Program-made: the position numbers and the translations under genes
Assembly (NCBI GenBank): GCA_900548695.1
Contig: URLC01000003.1
Coordinates: 129,247-193,246, forward strand
Length of the DNA stretch: 64,000 nt
Reading direction: 5' to 3'
From: an uncultured Mycoplasmatota bacterium
GTDB taxonomy: Bacteria; Bacillota_I; Bacilli_A; RF39; UBA660
The notes under the pieces: model-generated
What the model saw: the letters and a program-made list of their open reading frames with translations, nothing else
What the model was told of the DNA's origin: nothing
Database searches by the model: none
Part shown: positions 34,065 to 42,778 of the stretch, piece after piece
How the letters are laid out: each line of letters starts with the position of its first letter
Numbering within the stretch: the first letter of the stretch is position 1

Positions 34065-34710
34065 AGTTCTCTCTTTTTCCAAATAGCTCTAATAGTCTGA
34101 TGAATAAGTTGATGAAGTCCAAGTATAATTGGAAAGCTCCATAAACGGCCGCTTTTTCTTCACCAACATAACTACCTAAGTCTTTTAATTTATTGACATC
34201 ATACGCAATATATCCAACAAAGACTAATACTCCAATAATTGATAGCCCCATATCTACGCTTGCACTTTTAAAGATAAACATATTTAGTAAACTACCTATG
34301 ATAATACCAAGCAAACCAATAAAAGCTATTGTTCCAATATTGGTTAAATCTCTTTTCGTTGTGTAACCATATAAAGCTAATAGACCAAATATAATAGCAG
34401 CTATTATAAAGATACTAATTAAAGATGACATTTCAAAGACCACGAATATTGTTGAAAATGTTATTCCTGTTAAAACAGAATAAACAATATATAATATTTT
34501 AGCAGTCATTGGATTCATCTTAGGAAGTCTAATGCTTAAAAATAAAGCGATTCCAATTTCTATAATGGCTATTGGTAAAGCTCCAAAGCTTACTAGCTTT
34601 AGCATCATGTTTGTATTCATTGATAAGGCATATCCACTGGCAAAAGTAATTAATAAGCCAACAAATAACCAAGTAAACATTTTAGGATATAATTCATTTC
34701 TTTCGTTCAT
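34063..34710 (-). CDS. Bax inhibitor-1 (YccA/YetJ) family membrane protein
   Basis: The 215-residue protein has seven hydrophobic helices. It carries the family signature in the later helices: GVLVFVGYIAYDVNKLKDLG and GAFQLYLDFINLFIRLL, with the Asp residues that act in pH-dependent Ca2+ leak in BsYetJ. BI-1 proteins are Ca2+ leak channels or regulators of membrane stress. A 14-bp palindrome lies just upstream of the SD. It is monocistronic with its own terminator. Confidence 0.9.
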   Translation of the reverse strand: MNERNELYPKMFTWLFVGLLITFASGYALSMNTNMMLKLVSFGALPIAIIEIGIALFLSIRLPKMNPMTAKILYIVYSVLTGITFSTIFVVFEMSSLISIFIIAAIIFGLLALYGYTTKRDLTNIGTIAFIGLLGIIIGSLLNMFIFKSASVDMGLSIIGVLVFVGYIAYDVNKLKDLGSYVGEEKAAVYGAFQLYLDFINLFIRLLELFGKREN

Positions 34711-34724
34711 TTCTTCTCCTTTTT

Positions 34725-34738
34725 ATAGGTTAACCTAT
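34725..34738. promoter_or_regulatory. 14-bp perfect palindrome upstream of the BI-1 gene (candidate operator)
   Basis: ATAGGTTAACCTAT is self-complementary and ends 15 nt upstream of the start codon, just before AAAAGGAG. This is compatible with a repressor site or a translational hairpin. Confidence 0.4.
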
Positions 34739-34785
34739 TTTTTATAATTTTGTAGCTTTCCTACTTTTATATTATATCATATTTT

Positions 34786-35694
34786 TTAATTTTTCCATAG
34801 ATTTATAGGGTATTTCTTAGTATCTACTAGTTTTTTAATAGCTTCTCTTACACTTTCTTTATCTTCTTTATAAGTTACTCCATACCATTTTGCTGTTGTT
34901 TCTAAAACATCAATTTCTTTTTGATTCGTTTTAATACAATAATCTAAAACACTAGGTATTTGGTATTCTTTATGCATTAAATCATTTTGATTACTAGTTA
35001 AGAAGTCTATAAATCTTTCAGATAAAATATTAAAAATATCTGGTGTGAATAATAATAAGTTCATGGAAACTATGGTATCTTCTGGGATAAATTTTTTTTC
35101 ATTGCTGTCTTCTGGTGTTGCAATTATTTGATTATTTACTTGTTCTACACTACATTCTACGACTTCTTGAAGTTTATTATTCTCTATTTGACAGACCCCT
35201 CGTTTGGCAGAACCATTAGGACTTAAGGTATTCACAACATGGTATCCTACCATAGCATAATGATCTTTTTTTATTTGTTCTAAATATTTACTAGCTTTTT
35301 TGTAAGCATCAACCCCATAAAAGTCATCAGCGTTGATTACTGCAAATGGCTCATTTATTTTGTCTTTGGCACAAAGGATAGCATGTGCTGTCCCCAATGG
35401 TTTTACACGACTTTTTAATAATTCTTGATAATTTTTTGGTGTTTGGTTGATATTTTGAAAAACATATTCAGTTTTCATATGTGGTTCTACTCTTTTACCA
35501 ATCGTTTCTTTAAAGATATCATAGTTTTCTTCCTTTATGATGAAGACAACTTTATTGAAACCGGCTTTTTTAGCATCATAGATTGAGTAATCAATGATAA
35601 ATTCTTTGTTCGGCCCCATTGGTTCTATTTGTTTCAAGTCTCCGAAACGACTACCCATTCCAGCTGCCATAATAAGTAATGTTTTATCTTTCAT
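34786..35694 (-). CDS. Nucleotidyltransferase (NTP_transferase fold), tandem paralogue 2
   Basis: The ATG at 35692-35694 (SD GAGG) is preferred over the upstream frame start at 35718, giving 302 residues. It has the nucleotide-sugar pyrophosphorylase P-loop-like start MAAGMGSRFGDLKQIEPMGP, the GTAHAIL stretch and the NADDFYG metal-binding region. These proteins join NTP to a sugar- or alcohol-phosphate; the specific substrate of this subfamily is not something I can state. It is highly similar to its neighbour at 35709-36614, including a stretch of nearly 40 identical residues, so it arose by tandem duplication. Confidence 0.85.
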   Translation of the reverse strand: MKDKTLLIMAAGMGSRFGDLKQIEPMGPNKEFIIDYSIYDAKKAGFNKVVFIIKEENYDIFKETIGKRVEPHMKTEYVFQNINQTPKNYQELLKSRVKPLGTAHAILCAKDKINEPFAVINADDFYGVDAYKKASKYLEQIKKDHYAMVGYHVVNTLSPNGSAKRGVCQIENNKLQEVVECSVEQVNNQIIATPEDSNEKKFIPEDTIVSMNLLLFTPDIFNILSERFIDFLTSNQNDLMHKEYQIPSVLDYCIKTNQKEIDVLETTAKWYGVTYKEDKESVREAIKKLVDTKKYPINLWKN

Positions 35695-35708
35695 GATATT
35701 CCTCACTT

Positions 35709-36614
35709 TTATTTCCATAAATTATTTGGGTAAACTCCAGTGTTGACAAGGTTTAAAATAGCATTTACAACCATGTCTTTGTCTTCTTTATAAGTTACTC
35801 CATACCATTTTGCTGTTGTTTCTAAAACATCTACAATTTTAGATTTTTCCTCCACTAGTTCATTTAAAACGATAGGAATTAAAAATTCACAACTTTCTAG
35901 GTTATTTTTATTATTATCTAAGAAAGTTTTCATTCTACTTTCCAATATATCAAATAAGTCTGGAGTAAATAATAAGAAGTTCATAGAGGCAATTGTATCT
36001 TTACTAGTAGTAAATTTATCTGGTTTTTCTAGTGGTTCTACTTCTACTACATCTCCCTTTAAAGTCACTTTACTTTCTGTTAGTGTTATTAACTCCTTAT
36101 TTTCAGTTACTTCACATACGCCACGCTTCGCAGAACCATTTGGCGTTAGAGTATTTCCCAAGCGATAAGCAACTAGACCATAATGATTTTTAGAAACCTT
36201 GTCTAAATAGTTAGCTGCTTTTTCATAGGCATCATAACCATAGAAATCATCGGCATTAATGATAGCAAAGGGTTCATTTATTTTATTTTTTGCACAAAGG
36301 ATAGCATGAGCTGTTCCCAGTGGTTTAATACGATTTTTTAATAGTTCTTGGTATTCTAGTGGTAAATTATCATTTTTTTGGAAAACATATTCTGTTTCAA
36401 TATGTGGTTCTACTCGTTTTCCAATTGTTTCTTTAAAGATATCATAATTTTCTTCCTTTATAATGAAGACAACTTTGTTGAAACCAGCTTTTTTAGCATC
36501 ATAGATTGAGTAATCAATGATGAATTCACCATTTGGTCCCATTCCTTCAATTTGTTTTAAACCTCCGAAACGACTACCCATTCCAGCTGCTAAAATTAAT
36601 AATGTTTTTTTCAT
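35709..36614 (-). CDS. Nucleotidyltransferase (NTP_transferase fold), tandem paralogue 1
   Basis: It has about 301 residues from the ATG at 36612-36614, which lies 9 nt from AGGAGG (an ATG two codons earlier is too close to the SD). Motifs are LAAGMGSRFGGLKQIEGMGP, GTAHAILCAKNKI and NADDFYGYDAY. It belongs to the same family as the next gene: cytosolic NDP-sugar pyrophosphorylase-like enzymes that could feed surface-polymer synthesis. It follows pcrA by 27 nt with no terminator between, so it may be co-transcribed with it. Confidence 0.85.
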   Translation of the reverse strand: MKKTLLILAAGMGSRFGGLKQIEGMGPNGEFIIDYSIYDAKKAGFNKVVFIIKEENYDIFKETIGKRVEPHIETEYVFQKNDNLPLEYQELLKNRIKPLGTAHAILCAKNKINEPFAIINADDFYGYDAYEKAANYLDKVSKNHYGLVAYRLGNTLTPNGSAKRGVCEVTENKELITLTESKVTLKGDVVEVEPLEKPDKFTTSKDTIASMNFLLFTPDLFDILESRMKTFLDNNKNNLESCEFLIPIVLNELVEEKSKIVDVLETTAKWYGVTYKEDKDMVVNAILNLVNTGVYPNNLWK

Positions 36615-36641
36615 TTTCATATTCCTCCTAAATTATTTGTT

Positions 36642-38735
36642 TTAAACTTTAGATAATTTTTTATGATTTTTCATTAGTTTTTTAATTCCATGTGGATGTT
36701 TGAAAGCAACACTTACTAGAGTATTGGTTACTTCAACAACTCTACCAGTTCCAAATGTTTCATGATAAACATAATCTCCTACTTGATAGTCTACTTCTTC
36801 TTGTCTAAACATTTCCTCTACTTCAATTTTTTCTTCTTTTACAGATTGTTCTTCTTTGATATTTGTTTCCATTAAATCTGGACTTATTTCACCTATAAAT
36901 CTACTAACTGGATTAATTTGTTCTTTTCCAAATAGTGTTCTACGTCTAGCATTTATTAGATGCAAGTCATCCTTTGCTCTAGTAATTGCTACATAACAAA
37001 GTCTACGTTCTTCTTCTAGTTCGCTTGTTTCCATCAAAGAGTTCATATGAGGAAAAATTCCTTCTTCCATTCCTACAACAAATACGTGATTAAATTCTAA
37101 TCCCTTTACAGAGTGAACAGTCATTAAACTGATTCTATTAGGATCGTCTTTATATTCTTCGACATCACTAATTAGACTAATCTCAAGTAAAAAGTCTTCT
37201 AAAGAAATTAACCCTTCTCTTTCCTCAAATGATTTAGTAATCGATTTAAATTCTTCTAAGTTTTCTAAACGGACTTCTGATTCTAAGGTTTTTTCACTTT
37301 CTAAGTCTTGTCTCATACCAGAAGCATCTAGTACTTTATCAATTAATTCTGTTAGGGTTAATTCCTCTGCTAAAGATTTTAATTGTTCAATTGTCTTTTT
37401 AAATTCTAATTCTTTACCAGAAGATATCGCTTCATAAATACTTGTATTTTCACTGTCTGCTTTCGTAGTTAGATTTTCAATTGTCTTTAAACCTATTCCT
37501 CGCTTTGGAGTATTAATAACCCTTAGTAGGCTTACATTATCTTTAGAGTTATGAATTAATCTCAAGTAAGCAATTAAGTCTTTAATTTCTTTTCTCGAAT
37601 AAAAGTAGAAACTTCCAATTACACGGTATGGCATATTTTCTTTTAACATTTCTTCTTCTAAAACACGAGATTGCGCATTGGTTCTATACAAAACAGCAAT
37701 ATCTTTATATTCAACATCTTTGTTTCTTAATTCTTTTACTTTTCTAATAATATACTGGGCTTCATCTTTCTCATTATAAGCTCGATAGTATTTAATTTTT
37801 TCTCCTTTACCCCGAGAAGTCCAAAGATTTTTATCTTTTCGTTGCTTATTATTTTTAATTACTTGGTTAGCAGCATCTAGAATCGTACTAGTAGAACGAT
37901 AATTTTCTTCTAAAAGAATAGTTTTGGCATCTTGATAGTCTTTTTCAAAGTTTAAAATATTTTTATAGTTTGCTCCTCGGAAACTATAGATACTTTGTGA
38001 GTCATCACCTACACAAGTAATTTTTCTATTTTTAGCACTAATCATTTTTGATAAGATATATTGAGCTTCATTAGTATCTTGGTACTCATCAATTAAAATA
38101 TATGTATATAGTTCTTGATAATCTTGTAATACACTTGGATTTTCTTTAAATAATTTTATTGGTAATAATAATAAGTCATCAAAATCTACGGAGTTGTTCT
38201 TTTTTAATTTATCTTCGTATTTTTCGTATACTTGATGCATAACCTTTTCATAGTCACTGACTGCATACCGTTCATACATTTCAGGAGTCATCATTTCATT
38301 TTTACAACTACTTATTTTATTACGAATAGCACGAGGATTATATATTTTAGGATCATATCCTAAGTCTTTAACTATTTTTTTTACGACAGTTAAAGAGTCA
38401 TCACTATCCATAATTACAAAGTTTGCCTCATACCCTAGTTTTTGATAATTTTCTCTTAATAATTTTAAACCAAAGCTGTGAAATGTGGATACTTGAACTT
38501 TTTTAGCCAAATCACCAATTAGGGCATATAGTCTATCCTTCATTTCTTTAGCGGCTTTATTAGTAAAGGTGATTGCTAAAACATTGTAGGGTTTAGCTAA
38601 TCCTTCTTCAATTAAATAAGCTATTTTAGTAGTTAAAGTTTTAGTTTTGCCAGCACCAGCTCCTGCAATGATTAGTAGTGGTCCATCATTATATAAAACA
38701 GCTTCTTTTTGTCTATCATTTAATCCTTCAATCAT
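36642..38735 (-). CDS. pcrA: ATP-dependent 3'-5' DNA helicase PcrA/UvrD
   Basis: The 697-residue protein carries the superfamily 1A motifs in order: Q-motif LNDRQKEAVLYNDGP, Walker A IIAGAGAGKTKTLT, ITFTNKAAKEMKDRL (Ia), LIDEYQDTN (II), GDDSQSIYSFRGA (III), ENYRST (IV), LMTVHSVKGLEF (V) and VAITRAKDDL (VI). The C-terminal region has the PcrA tail (VGDYVYHETFGTGRVVEV) that contacts RNA polymerase. It unwinds DNA in repair and clears RecA or RNA polymerase. Confidence 0.96.
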   Translation of the reverse strand: MIEGLNDRQKEAVLYNDGPLLIIAGAGAGKTKTLTTKIAYLIEEGLAKPYNVLAITFTNKAAKEMKDRLYALIGDLAKKVQVSTFHSFGLKLLRENYQKLGYEANFVIMDSDDSLTVVKKIVKDLGYDPKIYNPRAIRNKISSCKNEMMTPEMYERYAVSDYEKVMHQVYEKYEDKLKKNNSVDFDDLLLLPIKLFKENPSVLQDYQELYTYILIDEYQDTNEAQYILSKMISAKNRKITCVGDDSQSIYSFRGANYKNILNFEKDYQDAKTILLEENYRSTSTILDAANQVIKNNKQRKDKNLWTSRGKGEKIKYYRAYNEKDEAQYIIRKVKELRNKDVEYKDIAVLYRTNAQSRVLEEEMLKENMPYRVIGSFYFYSRKEIKDLIAYLRLIHNSKDNVSLLRVINTPKRGIGLKTIENLTTKADSENTSIYEAISSGKELEFKKTIEQLKSLAEELTLTELIDKVLDASGMRQDLESEKTLESEVRLENLEEFKSITKSFEEREGLISLEDFLLEISLISDVEEYKDDPNRISLMTVHSVKGLEFNHVFVVGMEEGIFPHMNSLMETSELEEERRLCYVAITRAKDDLHLINARRRTLFGKEQINPVSRFIGEISPDLMETNIKEEQSVKEEKIEVEEMFRQEEVDYQVGDYVYHETFGTGRVVEVTNTLVSVAFKHPHGIKKLMKNHKKLSKV

Positions 38736-38782
38736 TTTATACCTACTTTCTAAAGCTATTATATCGTATTTTTGATGTTTAG

Positions 38783-38818
38783 AAAAGAAAAATCACTAAG
38801 TGACTAACTTAGTGATTT
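38783..38818 (-). terminator. Terminator ending the adhesin-sortase operon
   Basis: A 12-bp perfect stem (38790-38801 with 38807-38818) around GACTA, with a T-rich tail on the minus strand. Confidence 0.85.
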
Positions 38819-38825
38819 GTTATTA

Positions 38826-39917
38826 TTATTTCGTTTTATATAAATCTCTAAAATCCTCTAATTTTATCGGCTCTTTATCTTTCGTGGTACTTTCTTTTAC
38901 TTCTGCTTTTTTCTGATATGTTTTTAAAATTGATAAGACTCTTTTATAATCATCTAATGTTAATAGTCCATCAAAAATATCCAATTCTTTTTTTTCTTTT
39001 GTAACTTCTTTTGATGGCTTTTCTAAGACTTTTGGTCTTTCTTTTTGACGTTTCATGATTTGTTCATTATTAAGCATAACATCTAAAGCTTGATTTTCTA
39101 TTTTTGAAAATGGATTCGGAATATCAGTTAAATAAGTATCTTCTTGATAAATTTTTTGAAGTTCGTTTATTGGTTCTAGTTTTGGTTTTATTTTACCTTC
39201 TATAATACTTGGTGCGGTAGTTTTTATAATGTTATCAGGTAATTTTCTTTTTATGATTGTCTCAGTTTTTATGGTAGGTTCTAGAGGTGGACTACTCACT
39301 GATGTTTTTTCTTGGATGTTTTCTTGGCTATAATTGTTTGATTCTTCCCTTTTTTGATATATTCTAATTAATTTATAAGTAACTAAAAATAAAATCCAAA
39401 TAATAAAAATAATACTGGATAATTCAATTAAAGCTTGAGCATCTTTATTTTGATAAATGGATGATTGTTTAAAAATATCTAAATTATTTTTTGTAACAAC
39501 ATTCATAACTAGAATTAATAAATAATTTATAATACAAAATATCATCGTATTAATACTTCTTATCCATTTTGTAATATTTCTATTAAAAACACTAATTAAA
39601 AGAATAATATTGGTTACTATTATAGCTGCGAAATAGATAGCTAAATTAGGAAAATAAAGCGCTACAAAGAAATTATTCATCATATAGTCAAATAATCCAA
39701 ATAATTTTTGGTGATAAAATAATATTAAGATGATAGTAATTGAACCATAAATTACTATACAACTATTTTTCACTGTTTTTTTTGTTCTTGTATTAGTTAC
39801 GATTAATAAATAAGCTACTATTATAAGAAATACAATAGCTAATACAAATAAGCCTGAAGATGATGTGACATCACTCAAGACTTTTAGTTTATCTAATAGT
39901 GATAACTTCGACATCAT
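38826..39917 (-). CDS. Polytopic membrane protein with long cytoplasmic tail, unknown function
   Basis: The start is probably one of two ATG codons at 39912-39917, next to GGGGGG; the frame opens with GTG at 39923. About five membrane helices occupy residues 20-190. They are followed by a charged, proline- and lysine-rich cytoplasmic tail that ends in a small helical segment (IFDGLLTLDDYKRVLSIL). I recognise no family. It lies 25 nt after the sortase gene with no terminator between, so it belongs to the adhesin-sortase operon and may help assemble or regulate it (inference). Confidence 0.7.
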   Translation of the reverse strand: MMSKLSLLDKLKVLSDVTSSSGLFVLAIVFLIIVAYLLIVTNTRTKKTVKNSCIVIYGSITIILILFYHQKLFGLFDYMMNNFFVALYFPNLAIYFAAIIVTNIILLISVFNRNITKWIRSINTMIFCIINYLLILVMNVVTKNNLDIFKQSSIYQNKDAQALIELSSIIFIIWILFLVTYKLIRIYQKREESNNYSQENIQEKTSVSSPPLEPTIKTETIIKRKLPDNIIKTTAPSIIEGKIKPKLEPINELQKIYQEDTYLTDIPNPFSKIENQALDVMLNNEQIMKRQKERPKVLEKPSKEVTKEKKELDIFDGLLTLDDYKRVLSILKTYQKKAEVKESTTKDKEPIKLEDFRDLYKTK

Positions 39918-39941
39918 CTTCACCCCCCTACTTCACTCTTT

Positions 39942-40640
39942 TTATGCTGCTACTACATTTTGTAGTTCAGCAATATATACTGTCTGAGTTGCATCATCAT
40001 AGTTGGTACAAGTTACTAGTGTTAATGTTGTCTTATCATAATTACGATAAATTGCTATTTTACCAGTCTTTTGTTGTTTATATATATTTGTTATTTTATA
40101 TGTATATTTTTTACCTTTATAAGTTACATAAGCTATATCTTCTGTTGTTAATTTATATAGGTCATTAAAGAAAGCTTTCCAACCAGTTCCTGAGTGACCA
40201 GCAATAATGAAATTACCTTTATCAGTATCTGGATAATTAGAACCTTCCACTACCATAATATTTTTTTCTACATCATTTTCTTTCGATCTTTTATCAACGA
40301 AACCTTTATGTAAATTAATTTTAGGAATGGTTAAATACCCAATATATTCATCTGTATAAGTAGAACTTTCTGTTTCTTCTATCGGTTGTTTTTCCTCTGT
40401 TTCTTCAGAAATTTGTTTAGCTATATCCTCATTATTCTTTTCTTTGTCTTCAAAGAAGACACTGGCCATGTAATCATAGGCGACTACTTTTTTTGATTGA
40501 ATGTAGTTATATGAAACAAAGAATCCCCCTGTTAGTGTCAGGATGGCCCCTATTATGGCTACCACACTTGGAGAGATTCTTTTTGCGTTACATTCTTGCT
40601 TTCTTGGCATTTTTTTGGACAAATTTAATTCCGCCACCAA
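39942..40640 (-). CDS. Sortase-family transpeptidase with Gln at the expected catalytic Arg position
   Basis: The frame opens with TTG at 40640; GTG at 40637 and ATG at 40610 are alternative starts, and all overlap the end of the adhesin gene. There is one N-terminal membrane helix (PSVVAIIGAILTLTGGFFVS). The catalytic domain has IGYLTIPKINLHKGFVD, the catalytic His in FIIAGHSGTG and the catalytic Cys in LTLVTCTNYDD. The strand after the Cys reads ATQTVYIAEL. In most sortases this strand begins with the transition-state Arg (R-x-V-x-x-A), but here it is Gln. It should attach or polymerise the neighbouring VPNTS-motif adhesin. Confidence 0.88.
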   Translation of the reverse strand: MVAELNLSKKMPRKQECNAKRISPSVVAIIGAILTLTGGFFVSYNYIQSKKVVAYDYMASVFFEDKEKNNEDIAKQISEETEEKQPIEETESSTYTDEYIGYLTIPKINLHKGFVDKRSKENDVEKNIMVVEGSNYPDTDKGNFIIAGHSGTGWKAFFNDLYKLTTEDIAYVTYKGKKYTYKITNIYKQQKTGKIAIYRNYDKTTLTLVTCTNYDDATQTVYIAELQNVVAA

Positions 40641-42117
40641 TAATTCCTAGGCCTAGAATAACTAATAATATAGAACTTGCTGCACTTGTATTTGGCACAT
40701 CTACTTCTGGGTAGTTTTTAATAGTAATTTGGTGAGATACATGTTCTGGATCTAATGTAAAAGTAATCTTTTCATCACTCTTTTTATATCCTGCAGGTGC
40801 TGAAATTTCTTCTGCTGTGTATGTTCCATCTTTTAATCCTGTAATTACATAAGGATCAGTTGAAGAGGTAAACTTTGCTACTTCATTTCCTTCTGAATCT
40901 CTTACAACGATTACTGCTCCTGCTAAAGGTTGACCTGTAGACTCATCTATTTTGATGATATTTACCACTCTTTCTTGAGCTTCATTATAAAACTCGACTT
41001 TTTGATCTCTATTGTTATCATCAATTGTAAATTTTACAACTTCCTTATTTAATTTATATCCTTTTGGAGCACTTTTTTCTTCAATGGTATAGGTACCATT
41101 TGGTAAGTTTTTTATCACGTGTCCTGATGTTGTAGATGTCCAACTTGTAATTACTTTTCCATTAGAATCTTTTAAAACTAATTCTGCTCCAGCAATAGGA
41201 TTACCAGTTTGTTTATCGACTTTTATAATTATTATTTTTGATGTAGAAATGGTTAAGTCAATAGAAGTACTTACATTTTCTTCTATTGGGACGATATCAG
41301 GTGGAGTAACATTTTGTTGACTTTGTACCTCTGGTTGATATTCGTATGCTTTATAAATTTTACCGGTTCCAGATATTGTTACTTTAATATTCATTTTGCT
41401 ATCTTTTACCTGATTTTCTGGTACTCTAACTCTGAATTTTTCTGAAGCACTGAATGTTGTTTTGGCTTTACCATTTTTATCAATAGCAACTGACCCAGTT
41501 GGTGCACCGCTTAAAGATACTTTATAAGTATCTAAGTTAGTAGAAGTTACTGTGATTTCATCAGAAACATAGTATTTTCCGTCGTCTGTGATAGTCATTA
41601 CTTTATCTGAAATACTAGCACTGATAGTTGTTTTTTGATATCCTTTATTTCTAGCTTCTTTTGCTTTGGCTACTAAACTTTTTATTTGTGGTCTTAAATT
41701 ATGTGGATCTGATCCGTTTGTTTTAAATGAGTTGCTTAAATTTGAGCTACCTGTTGTATCATCTAGATACCACCATAAAGCTGTTTGAGTTATGTAGTAA
41801 TCTTTTAATCTCTCACCTGTAAAGCTTTTATGTGGGTAACCATTTAGCATAATATACGCTACACCAGCATCTCTTTCACCTACTAGATAGGCTGTAGAAT
41901 TTTGAGCTGTATATTTATGCATATTTAAACAATACACGTATTTTCCATCAACAGTTGTCTTGGTTGTGAAATATGTACCAGCAACATAAGCAGGAATAGA
42001 TTCTGGACTTCCTAGTCTAATACTTTGCGGTACAGCATTTACTGTCGTTGTTAGAGTGCAGTAACTAACAACAGCAATTAAAAATGCAGTTAAGATTTTG
42101 GTTAATTTCTTTTTCAT
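40588..42117 (-). CDS. Sortase-anchored thioester-domain adhesin with two Cna-B domains
   Basis: The 509-residue protein has a signal peptide (cleavage near V-N-A at about residue 28). The N-terminal domain carries the thioester pair: Cys in KYVYCLNMHKY (about residue 62) and Gln in YITQTALWWYL (about 110), the TQxA class of adhesins that bind host surfaces covalently. Two Cna-B domains follow (about 297-385 and 388-470), each with a Lys near the first strand and a Glu before the A-P-x-GY motif (IEEKSAPKGY, AEEISAPAGY), consistent with isopeptide bonds. The C-terminus has the sorting signal VPNTS near 473, a hydrophobic helix and a basic tail. SD is GGAGGGGG, and the promoter is clear. Confidence 0.9.
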   Translation of the reverse strand: MKKKLTKILTAFLIAVVSYCTLTTTVNAVPQSIRLGSPESIPAYVAGTYFTTKTTVDGKYVYCLNMHKYTAQNSTAYLVGERDAGVAYIMLNGYPHKSFTGERLKDYYITQTALWWYLDDTTGSSNLSNSFKTNGSDPHNLRPQIKSLVAKAKEARNKGYQKTTISASISDKVMTITDDGKYYVSDEITVTSTNLDTYKVSLSGAPTGSVAIDKNGKAKTTFSASEKFRVRVPENQVKDSKMNIKVTISGTGKIYKAYEYQPEVQSQQNVTPPDIVPIEENVSTSIDLTISTSKIIIIKVDKQTGNPIAGAELVLKDSNGKVITSWTSTTSGHVIKNLPNGTYTIEEKSAPKGYKLNKEVVKFTIDDNNRDQKVEFYNEAQERVVNIIKIDESTGQPLAGAVIVVRDSEGNEVAKFTSSTDPYVITGLKDGTYTAEEISAPAGYKKSDEKITFTLDPEHVSHQITIKNYPEVDVPNTSAASSILLVILGLGIIGGGIKFVQKNAKKARM

Positions 42118-42142
42118 AATATTCCCCCTCCAATTTGGCTAT

Positions 42143-42171
42143 ATTATACCACATTGATTATAATATTTCAA
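42143..42171 (-). promoter_or_regulatory. Sigma-A-type promoter of the adhesin-sortase operon
   Basis: On the minus strand TTGAAA (42166-42171), a 17-nt spacer and TATAAT (42143-42148), 26 nt before the adhesin ATG. Confidence 0.85.
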
Positions 42172-42200
42172 GAGAAAGTTTTATTGCATAACTTCTCTTT
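42170..42200. promoter_or_regulatory. Imperfect inverted repeat abutting the adhesin promoter
   Basis: AAGAGAAAGTT and AACTTCTCTT form inverted arms with one bulged base and a loop of about 9 nt. The repeat touches the -35 box and has no clear T-run, so a regulatory site is as likely as the terminator of the 42255 gene. Confidence 0.4.
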
Positions 42201-42254
42201 CTAATAAATATTATATTCTCTTTTTTTTAGGTTGGAAAGGGATTTGATAAACTT

Positions 42255-42722
42255 TTATCTTATTCTTAATTGAGCATTCATATTTTTGTTATTTCCTAAA
42301 GAATTTCCACGTTCATTTACAGTTGTTTGATAATTTTCATTAGTATTATATTTTTCTAAAAATATGTTAGTTGGTATTACAATTACTAAAGTTAAAATTA
42401 TAGTTAGCAAAATAGTTTCTAAGATGAAAAAAATACTTTTTTCTTCATTTTCTAGGATTTTCTCGGGCTTAATTTTGCCACCATGCGTGTAAGCAATATA
42501 GACAATAGATGCTATTAGACCAAAGCCTAAAATAATAATTACTAGTATTTGAAAGAAACTTAAGGATGGATTCACACTAATTGCCTGTGTAATACCATAG
42601 TTTTGATAAATGACTTCACCATTATGTGTAAAAGCATAATAAAGTGTGTAACTAATTCCAATTACGGCAATTGCAATAATTAATATACAAATTCTTAAGT
42701 ATTCATTTATTTTCAATTTCAA
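42255..42722 (-). CDS. Three-helix membrane protein of unknown function
   Basis: The 155-residue protein starts with TTG (42720-42722), preceded by GAGGAG at 8 nt. Helices are near residues 9-29, 55-77 and 98-119, and the last 35 residues are polar and Asn-rich. I recognise no family. It is flanked by a hairpin upstream and by the adhesin promoter region downstream. Confidence 0.65.
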   Translation of the reverse strand: MKLKINEYLRICILIIAIAVIGISYTLYYAFTHNGEVIYQNYGITQAISVNPSLSFFQILVIIILGFGLIASIVYIAYTHGGKIKPEKILENEEKSIFFILETILLTIILTLVIVIPTNIFLEKYNTNENYQTTVNERGNSLGNNKNMNAQLRIR

Positions 42723-42742
42723 ATTATCATCTCCTCATAAAT

Positions 42743-42778
42743 AAAATACACGCCTTTTGTGAAAAAAACGTGTATTTT
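42743..42778 (-). terminator. Probable terminator of the Nudix-like gene
   Basis: AAAATACACG (42743-42752) pairs perfectly with 42769-42778. Inner T/A runs extend the hairpin. The tail on the minus strand is only partly T-rich. Confidence 0.6.

Noticed and set aside
34786..36614. One gene broken into two by frameshift
   Set aside because: Both copies have their own start, SD and complete N-terminal nucleotide-binding motif, so they are paralogues, not fragments.
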